NCBI GenBank assembly: GCA_900764215.1
Contig: CAAFNI010000519.1
Location: forward strand, 1-5,158
Direction: 5' to 3'
DNA length: 5,158 bases
Origin: an uncultured Sutterella sp.
GTDB lineage: Bacteria; Pseudomonadota; Gammaproteobacteria; Burkholderiales; Burkholderiaceae_F
The notes under the pieces were generated by a model. It was not told where the DNA came from and did no database searches. It saw only the letters and a list, made by a program, of their open reading frames with translations. Position numbers and translations under genes: made by a program. Each line of letters starts with the position of its first letter. Within the stretch, counting starts at the first letter, position 1. Positions 1-5,158 of this stretch are shown here, piece after piece.

Positions 1-1367
<1,367 letters not shown>

Positions 1368-1453
1368 GAGGCGGAGGAGGAGAAAAACGTTCGGGACGCG
1401 CCTCATGCATTGCGCATGGCCGCGCCCCGGCCTTTCATGATTCGGGCCGGAGC

Positions 1454-1486
1454 CCGGACGGCCGCCCGGCGCGGGCGGTCGTCCGG
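1454..1486 (-). promoter_or_regulatory. Strong intercistronic hairpin after the binding-protein gene
   Basis: Arms 1454-1468 and 1472-1486 pair over 15 positions around a 3-base loop. The single non-Watson-Crick position is G1461/T1479, which becomes an A-C mismatch in minus-strand RNA. The hairpin starts 25 bases after the binding-protein stop and has no T-run after it, so it is not a classic intrinsic terminator. Hairpins between a binding-protein gene and the rest of its operon often protect the upstream message and lower downstream expression; that role here is inferred. A smaller competing hairpin (1443-1447 with 1452-1456) overlaps its base. Confidence 0.6.
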
Positions 1487-1492
1487 AGTCCG

Positions 1493-1512
1493 ATGCCGGA
1501 AGTTGCCGGCAT
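1493..1512 (-). promoter_or_regulatory. Small hairpin abutting the binding-protein stop codon
   Basis: ATGCCGG (1493-1499) and CCGGCAT (1506-1512) form a perfect 7-base stem with a 6-base loop. Its first base on the minus strand is the last base of the TAA stop (1514-1512). With the larger hairpin downstream it makes a double-hairpin 3' boundary of the binding-protein message. A function in 3'-end protection is inferred. Confidence 0.4.
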
Positions 1513-3056
1513 TACTTGAAGGAGAGGTTGTCGGCCGAGAGGTTGAGGTTGCCCTGAAGCGAGCTCGCCTCCCAGGTCACGTTCTTCTGCTTGGCGTAGA
1601 GCATCGGAAGCGAGTAGAGCGGGCAGGCCCAGGGATCCTCGGCGAAGACCTTGAGCATTTCGCTCCAGGCGGCCCTGCGTTCGGCGGGATCGATGCTCGT
1701 CTCGAGCTTCTCGCCGAGTTCGCAGAAGCGCTTGTATTGGGCGGAGTCGGCCACGTAGCCGTTCTGAACCCAGAAGCTCGAGGGCTTGAGGCGGCGCCAG
1801 AGCTGCGCGACCGGGTCCGGATAGTAGGCGGAGAAGCTCGCGTTGTTGATCATGCGGTCGCGCCCCGAGGCCTCGACCTGAGTCCAGTTTTCCTTCACCT
1901 CGATCTTCACGTTGAGGCCGGCGGCCTTGAGCATGGCGGCGATGGCCTGCGTCACGACGAGCTCCTGCGTGTAGTAGCCCGCCTGAATGCGCCAGACGAT
2001 GGGCTCGCCCCTGTAGCCCGAGGCCTTCACGAGGGCCTTGGCCTTGGCCGGGTCGTAGAGCTTTTGGGCGTTGTTGATGCAGAGTTCGCCGAAGGTCTTC
2101 GATTCGAAGGCGTCGGCGGTCGTCGTGCGGCCCGCAAAGAGCGCGTTGACGAGAAGATCCCGGTCGATCGCATGAAGGATCGCCTGACGGAGCTCCTTCG
2201 ACTGCATGACGGGCGAGGACTTGTTGTCGAAGACGAGACCGTAGATGTTGTCGATGGCGCCGCCCACGACGTCGATGCGGCCGTCGGAGGAGAGCGACTT
2301 CTCCTGATCGGTCGGCCCCTCGGTGATGAGGTCGAATTCGCCAGAGCGCAGACCGGCGACGCGGGCGGAGAGTTCGGGCACCTCGACGAAGCTCACCTTG
2401 GCGGCGGGCGCAGCCTTGCCCCAGTAGCCGTCGAAGCGGGCGAGCTCAAGGCGGTTGCCTGTCTTGAACCCGGCGATGCGGTAGGGACCCGTGCCGATCG
2501 GAGCCTTGAGCCACTTTTCCCAGCCGCCTGCGGCCTTCCAGCCGTCTTCGGAAATGATTTCGGAGGTGCGGGCGGAAAAGCGGCGCTCGATCATCGGGTC
2601 GGGCGACTTCATGGTGACGCGCACGGTAAGCTCGTCGACCTTGCTCACTTCCTTGAGGTTGCCGAGAAACTCCCAGGCGACGGCGCGCCCCGGCGCTTTT
2701 TCGCCGGAAAAGCGCTCGGGCCCGAAGGAGAAGACGACGTCGTCGGCCGTGAGCGGCGTGCCGTCGTGGAAGGTGACGCCCGCGCGAAGCTTGAATTCGA
2801 CCGTTTCGGGCGAGAGGCGCTTCCAGGATTCGGCAAGGCCCGGCTTGAGTTCGCCCGTCTTCTGGTCGGCCGTCAGCAGCGTCTCGAACACGTTGCCGAC
2901 GTAGCGGTCGATCGCGTTGTTGTTGATGCCCTGCGGCTCGATGATGGTCGGAATCTGCGGCATGGCGATGACCATGTGATCGGCGGAAGCCCAGGCATTG
3001 AGAACGCCTGAGCAGAGGAGGGCCGCCATGAGGGCGGATTTGCGGAGTGTGTACAT
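1512..3056 (-). CDS. Periplasmic family-5 ABC transporter solute-binding protein (peptide/nickel class)
   Basis: A 514-residue extracytoplasmic binding protein that should capture a peptide or similar ligand and deliver it to an ABC importer. The N-terminus is a Sec signal peptide: MYTLRK, a hydrophobic core at residues 8-20, then AWASA with likely cleavage near residue 25. C15 is preceded by Leu rather than Gly/Ala/Ser, so this is not a lipobox and the protein is probably soluble. SBP_bac_5 hallmarks include YVGNVFETLL (52-61), PGLAESW (72-78), FHDGTPLTADDVVFSF (96-111), GTGPYR (188-193), LRQAILHAIDRDLL (289-302) and YDPAKAKALVKASGY (334-348). Length is typical for the family. The start is supported by AGGAAG at 3066-3061. 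The next gene on the strand is the fused ATPase, so this is probably the first gene of the importer operon. Ligand cannot be read from sequence; DppA, OppA, GsiB and NikA are all relatives. Confidence 0.95.
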   Translation of the reverse strand: MYTLRKSALMAALLCSGVLNAWASADHMVIAMPQIPTIIEPQGINNNAIDRYVGNVFETLLTADQKTGELKPGLAESWKRLSPETVEFKLRAGVTFHDGTPLTADDVVFSFGPERFSGEKAPGRAVAWEFLGNLKEVSKVDELTVRVTMKSPDPMIERRFSARTSEIISEDGWKAAGGWEKWLKAPIGTGPYRIAGFKTGNRLELARFDGYWGKAAPAAKVSFVEVPELSARVAGLRSGEFDLITEGPTDQEKSLSSDGRIDVVGGAIDNIYGLVFDNKSSPVMQSKELRQAILHAIDRDLLVNALFAGRTTTADAFESKTFGELCINNAQKLYDPAKAKALVKASGYRGEPIVWRIQAGYYTQELVVTQAIAAMLKAAGLNVKIEVKENWTQVEASGRDRMINNASFSAYYPDPVAQLWRRLKPSSFWVQNGYVADSAQYKRFCELGEKLETSIDPAERRAAWSEMLKVFAEDPWACPLYSLPMLYAKQKNVTWEASSLQGNLNLSADNLSFK

Positions 3057-3060
3057 TTGA

Positions 3061-3066
3061 CTTCCT
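3061..3066 (-). promoter_or_regulatory. Ribosome binding site of the solute-binding protein gene
   Basis: On the minus strand AGGAAG lies four bases before the ATG at 3056 (AGGA core with six bases between). It fixes the start codon of the binding-protein gene and contrasts with the ATPase gene downstream, which has no such site. Confidence 0.7.
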
Positions 3067-3135
3067 GAAACGTTGTGCGAATCCCGGATGCGGCCGAATT
3101 CGTCGGGAGGAGATTGTGAAGGCCTCTCATTTCAG

Positions 3136-3172
3136 GCAGGCGACGTTTCCATGACGATTGAATGACGCCTGC
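3136..3172. repeat. Inverted repeat GCAGGCG / CGCCTGC enclosing direct repeats of ATGACG
   Basis: GCAGGCG (3136-3142) and CGCCTGC (3166-3172) are perfect complements separated by 23 bases. Within and overlapping the span, ATGACG occurs at 3151-3156 and again at 3162-3167, exactly 11 bases apart (one helical turn). It lies 80-115 bases upstream of the binding-protein start. It could be an operator or a structure in the untranslated leader; the sequence does not decide. Confidence 0.45.
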
Positions 3173-3180
3173 GCGTGGTT

Positions 3181-3228
3181 GACGCGGTCGCAAAATGCAC
3201 CGCAGACGCGGTTTAAAAATGCTCCGCC
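3181..3228. repeat. Two-copy 24-base tandem repeat with internal GCGG-N12-CCGC dyads
   Basis: Copy 1 is 3181-3204 and copy 2 is 3205-3228, head to tail, identical at 19 of 24 positions. Both begin GACGCGGT and carry AAAATGC in the middle. Each contains a dyad GCGG-N12-CCGC (3184-3203 and 3208-3227); in copy 1 it extends to GCGGT/ACCGC. The A-rich centre flanked by symmetric GC arms, repeated in phase, looks like a pair of protein-binding sites. The cognate regulator is unknown. Confidence 0.6.
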
Positions 3229-3268
3229 CCTTCGGCCGGATGCCGTCGGCGGGGCCGGGAATAGGCTT

Positions 3269-3297
3269 CGTCAATGTCCGGCATTGACGTCGTCAAT
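3269..3297. promoter_or_regulatory. Candidate operator: overlapping palindromes of CGTCAAT half-sites
   Basis: CGTCAATG (3269-3276) and CATTGACG (3282-3289) form a perfect 8-base-arm palindrome with a 5-base spacer. The right arm also pairs with CGTCAAT at 3291-3297, giving the 15-base palindrome ATTGACGTCGTCAAT. The two forward half-sites begin 22 bases apart, about two helical turns. A degenerate fourth half (TGTCAAT) lies at 3325-3331. Such ordered half-sites between divergent genes are typical of a dimeric regulator. I do not recognise the motif as a named operator; it differs from FNR/CRP-type sites in spacing. Confidence 0.6.
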
Positions 3298-3374
3298 ATC
3301 GAAAACGGCGGTTGTAAAACACTATGTCAATCGGACTCGCGCCTCGGAAAGTCTGGGAAAATGAAGAAAAAGGA

Positions 3375-3390
3375 GGGCGCACGTGCGCCC
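3375..3390. promoter_or_regulatory. Perfect 16-base palindrome in the leader of the wHTH gene
   Basis: GGGCGCACGTGCGCCC is fully self-complementary, 29 bases before the ATG at 3420. An SD-like AAGGAGG (3370-3376) overlaps its left edge but is too far from 3420 to serve that start. It has no T-run after it, so it is not a terminator. It may be an operator for a dimeric DNA-binding protein or an RNA hairpin in the leader. Confidence 0.5.
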
Positions 3391-3407
3391 CGCATCCGTT
3401 TCAAGAC

Positions 3408-3413
3408 AAGGAG
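3408..3413 (+). promoter_or_regulatory. Ribosome binding site of the wHTH gene
   Basis: AAGGAG followed by a six-base spacer and ATG at 3420. This near-ideal site chooses the 60-residue form over a longer in-frame version that could begin upstream at 3324. Confidence 0.8.
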
Positions 3414-3419
3414 AACACA

Positions 3420-3602
3420 ATGGAAGACAAGGACGTCATTCTCGAAGCCATGCGCAAGGTCGGCGAACCGCTCAACGCCGGCAAGGTTGCCGAACTTACG
3501 GGGCTTGACCGCAAGGCGGTCGACAAGGCCTTTGCGGCCATGAAGAAGACGGGCGAAATCGTCTCGCCCGTTCGCTGCAAGTGGGAGCCGGCCAAGAAGT
3601 AA
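3420..3602 (+). CDS. 60-residue winged helix-turn-helix protein, putative transcriptional regulator
   Basis: The protein is 60 residues and ends at TAA (3600-3602). The predicted fold is a minimal winged helix: helix 1 around residues 4-14 (DVILEAMRKVG), helix 2 around 19-27 (NAGKVAELTG), recognition helix around 30-44 (DRKAVDKAFAAMKKTG), then a short beta wing around 46-56 (EIVSPVRCKWEP). The phrase 'PLNAGKVAELTGLDRKAVDKAF' reads like the MarR/IclR-like wHTH pattern in which a helix opens target access and the next helix docks in the groove. Basic residues R31, K32, K36, K42, K43, R52 and K54 suit DNA contact; there is no sensor domain and one cysteine (C53). Small stand-alone proteins of this kind occur in anaerobic proteobacteria, usually without known function. 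It is divergent from the importer operon and downstream of palindromic repeats, so local regulation or autoregulation is a reasonable inference. It ends in its own terminator and is monocistronic. Confidence 0.85.
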   Translation: MEDKDVILEAMRKVGEPLNAGKVAELTGLDRKAVDKAFAAMKKTGEIVSPVRCKWEPAKK

Positions 3603-3610
3603 GCCGCATT

Positions 3611-3630
3611 CCGGCCGGCATCGGGCCGGC
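3611..3630 (+). repeat. GC-rich hairpin just after the wHTH stop
   Basis: CCGGCC (3611-3616) can pair with GGCCGG (3624-3629), or GCCGGC (3614-3619) with GCCGGC (3625-3630). No T-run follows, so it is not the terminator. It may stabilise the 3' end of the short message ahead of the true terminator 60 bases on. Confidence 0.35.
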
Positions 3631-3674
3631 TGCCCGAACCCGCAGTTCGAGCGAGACAACGCATAAGGCAAGGC

Positions 3675-3730
3675 AAAAAGCCGGACAAAAGGCGCAGGTC
3701 GGGGATCGGCGCCTTTTGCTTTTTCTCTTT
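3675..3730 (+). terminator. Rho-independent terminator of the wHTH gene, probably bidirectional
   Basis: AAAAGGCGC (3687-3695) pairs perfectly with GCGCCTTTT (3709-3717) around a 13-base loop. It is followed by a T-rich tract to 3730. An outer stem AAAAAGC (3675-3681) with GCTTTTT (3718-3724) can add seven pairs across a 5-base bulge on the left arm. The opposite strand also has T-runs after the stem, so it could stop transcription both ways. It separates the wHTH gene from the MATE gene. Confidence 0.85.
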
Positions 3731-3751
3731 GGCCGGAATTCTTCCCGCACT

Positions 3752-3779
3752 TTGCCCATGCGGCCCGAGTCGCTAAAAT
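3752..3779 (+). promoter_or_regulatory. Putative sigma-70 promoter for the MATE gene
   Basis: TTGCCC (3752-3757, four of six to TTGACA) and TAAAAT (3774-3779, five of six to TATAAT) are separated by 16 bases. A transcript would start near 3785-3788, leaving a leader of about 40 bases before the ATG at 3825. The position just after the terminator supports an independent transcription unit. Confidence 0.6.
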
Positions 3780-3824
3780 ACGGCACTTCAGCCACAGCCA
3801 GACGCACGCCGTCTCCTTCATCCC

Positions 3825-5158
3825 ATGTCCTTTGAAATCGAACGCCGCCGCACCTATTCAAGCAGCGCCATCTTCCGCATGGCCGTCCCGCTGATGCTGA
3901 GCTTTCTGCTCGAGCAGCTCATCGGCATGACCGACGTTGCCTTTCTCGGGCGCGTGGGCGAGGTGGAGCTCGGCGCCGCAGCGATCGCGGGCGTCTTCTT
4001 CCTCACGCTCATGATGTTCGGCATGGGCTACGGCTTCGGCGTGCAGGCGTGGATGAGCCGCAAAAACGGGGAGAAGGCCTTTGAGGACATCGGGCGGGCG
4101 TTTCGCTCGGGGATTTTCTTTCTGATGGGGCTCGCCGCCCTGCTGATCGCGCTCTCGAGCTTTGCGGCGAAGCCCTTTCTTGAGGCCGCCTGCGAGTCGG
4201 CCGCGGTTGCGAACGCCGCCGACACCTATCTCTTCTGGCGCGTCTGGGGGCTGCCTTTCGCCTTTGCATGCGCGCTCCTTCGCGCCTTCTTCATCGCGAC
4301 GCTCAAGCCGGGCGTGCTCACGGCAAGCTCGCTCGTGATGGTCGCCACGAACTTCGTGCTCAACTACGTGCTCATCTTCGGCGCGGGTCCCGTGCCCGCC
4401 ATGGGCATTGCGGGCGCGGCCATCGCCTCGACGATTTCGGAGGCGGTCTGCCTCGTGTTCCTTGCGGGCTATGCGCTTTTCAGGATCGACCACCGCAGGT
4501 ACGCGCTTTTCGGGCGCCTCGTCTGGGACGGCGCCCTGCAGCGCTCGCTGTTTCAGCTCGGCCGCTGGCTCATGGTGCAGGAGGCCTTCGCGTTCTTCGC
4601 GTGGCTTCTCTTCTTTCTCGCCGTGGAGCATCTCGGCGAAGAGCCCCTTGCGGTCTCGAACATCGTGCGCCAGATCTGCTCGACGCTCTTTCTCTTCATC
4701 CACGCCTTCGGCTCCACGTGCGGCGCCATCGCCGCCAACCTGATCGGCGAAGGCCGGGAGGACGAGGTGCCCGGACTCGTGAGGCGCGGGCTCGTGCTCT
4801 GCGCGGGCACGATGCTTCCCGTCATGCTCGCGGCGGCCGTCTTTCCCGCGCCCGTGCTCGGCATCTTCACGAGCCTTGAGAGCGTGTTTGCGGCCGCGGG
4901 CCCCACCTTCTACGTGATGCTCGGGTCCTTCCTCACGGCGGTGCCCGCGATGTACCTCCTCTTCGTGATGGGCGGCATCGGCCGCACCCGGGAGAGTTCC
5001 GTCGCCACCATCGCCGCCTCGGCCGTGTATCTCGCCTACGTCTTCACGATCACGAGGCTCACGCAGAACGTCGCCGTCGTCTGGACGGCCGACTGGATCT
5101 ACTACATCACGGCGGGCGCCGCGCTGGCCCGGGATTGGCGCCGGAGGGCCCGGGGGTC
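3825..5158 (+). CDS. MATE-family multidrug/toxin efflux transporter (3' end just outside window)
   Basis: An inner-membrane cation-coupled antiporter of the MATE family; 444 residues are visible with no stop by 5158. Families run about 440-460 residues, so only a few residues should be missing. The two-lobe repeat is clear: lobe 1 starts LLEQLIGMTDVAFLGRVGEV (28-47) and lobe 2 has the equivalent AFFAWLLFFLAVEHLGEEPL (256-275) followed by NIVRQICSTLFLFIHAFGS. About twelve hydrophobic segments can be counted, the last near 421-435. The acidic residues that fit NorM-type ion-binding positions are D37 in TM1 and E253 in TM7. The TM10 Asp of NorM is not evident in VPAMYLLFVMGGIGRTRE (373-390). Substrate cannot be predicted; relatives export cationic drugs, dyes or metabolites. 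The ATG at 3825 fits the family N-terminus but has no Shine-Dalgarno; the leader before it is pyrimidine-rich. Confidence 0.93.
   Translation, partial: MSFEIERRRTYSSSAIFRMAVPLMLSFLLEQLIGMTDVAFLGRVGEVELGAAAIAGVFFLTLMMFGMGYGFGVQAWMSRKNGEKAFEDIGRAFRSGIFFLMGLAALLIALSSFAAKPFLEAACESAAVANAADTYLFWRVWGLPFAFACALLRAFFIATLKPGVLTASSLVMVATNFVLNYVLIFGAGPVPAMGIAGAAIASTISEAVCLVFLAGYALFRIDHRRYALFGRLVWDGALQRSLFQLGRWLMVQEAFAFFAWLLFFLAVEHLGEEPLAVSNIVRQICSTLFLFIHAFGSTCGAIAANLIGEGREDEVPGLVRRGLVLCAGTMLPVMLAAAVFPAPVLGIFTSLESVFAAAGPTFYVMLGSFLTAVPAMYLLFVMGGIGRTRESSVATIAASAVYLAYVFTITRLTQNVAVVWTADWIYYITAGAALARDWRRRARG

Larger units (their letters stand above)
3057..3419. other. Divergent intergenic control region
   Basis: 363 bases between the leftward binding-protein gene and the rightward wHTH gene, with no convincing coding sequence. 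It is more AT-rich than its flanks and holds an inverted repeat (3136-3172), a 24-base tandem repeat (3181-3228), palindromes built from CGTCAAT (3269-3297) and a 16-base palindrome (3375-3390). It must hold promoters for both directions, but I find no clear -35/-10 pair on either strand. The best leftward candidate is weak (TCGTCA at 3157-3152 with TGAAAT at 3134-3129, 17-base spacing, four of six matches each). Several TTGACG hexamers look like -35 boxes but none has a matching -10. Confidence 0.7.

Noticed and set aside
3269..3297. FNR/CRP-type site
   Set aside because: FNR-like sites are TTGAT-N4-ATCAA; here the arms are TTGAC and GTCAA with a 3-base gap, and the longer palindrome has arms in the opposite order.
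3284..3312. TTGACG at 3284-3289 as a -35 box for the wHTH gene
   Set aside because: No -10-like hexamer lies 16-19 bases downstream; the sequence there is GGCGGTTG. The hexamer is better explained as a palindrome arm.
3274..3543. A plus-strand frame (89 codons) through the leader into the wHTH gene in another frame
   Set aside because: It overlaps the palindromes, has no proper RBS at its start and is Arg/Ser/Thr-rich in the overlap; the 60-residue frame has a near-ideal RBS and a recognisable fold.
3858..4703. A 281-codon minus-strand frame over the MATE gene
   Set aside because: The product is a charged low-complexity sequence (Glu, Arg, His, Ala) complementary to membrane-protein codons, a typical shadow of a hydrophobic gene.

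Overview
The window is high-GC DNA (roughly two-thirds G+C by eye) with dense coding and strong GC bias at third codon positions. It holds four protein-coding genes, two of them cut by the window edges. The gene types (an oligopeptide/dipeptide ABC importer, a roughly 60-residue winged-helix protein, a MATE exporter) and the codon usage suggest a high-GC Gram-negative proteobacterium. A gut-type beta-proteobacterium such as Sutterellaceae, or a Desulfovibrio-like organism, would fit. That placement is a guess from style, not from a marker gene.

Left half, minus strand, read right to left: a 514-residue secreted family-5 solute-binding protein (3056 to 1512) is followed, after a 144-base gap with two hairpins, by an ABC ATPase with two nucleotide-binding domains fused in one chain (1367 to beyond position 1). 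The pair looks like one peptide or opine-type importer operon. No permease gene lies between them, so any permeases must lie beyond the left edge or elsewhere. The first ATPase domain has an unusual Walker B segment (Asp replaced by Glu) while its other motifs are intact.

Middle, 3057-3419: a 363-base divergent intergenic region unusually rich in symmetry. It has a 24-base imperfect tandem repeat, six TGACG pentamers in two clusters (one forming overlapping palindromes), a 7-base-arm inverted repeat and a perfect 16-base palindrome in the leader of the rightward gene. This is the most likely regulatory hub of the window.

Right half, plus strand: a 60-residue winged helix-turn-helix protein (3420-3602) with its own ribosome binding site and a strong terminator. 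It is followed by a separately promoted MATE-family exporter (3825 to beyond 5158, 444 residues visible, nearly complete).

Working model (inference): the small wHTH protein binds the divergent region and controls itself and/or the importer operon. The MATE gene is an independent unit. I see no RNA genes, insertion sequences, CRISPR arrays or phage genes. The window looks like ordinary chromosome with an interesting control region rather than a new defence or mobile system.
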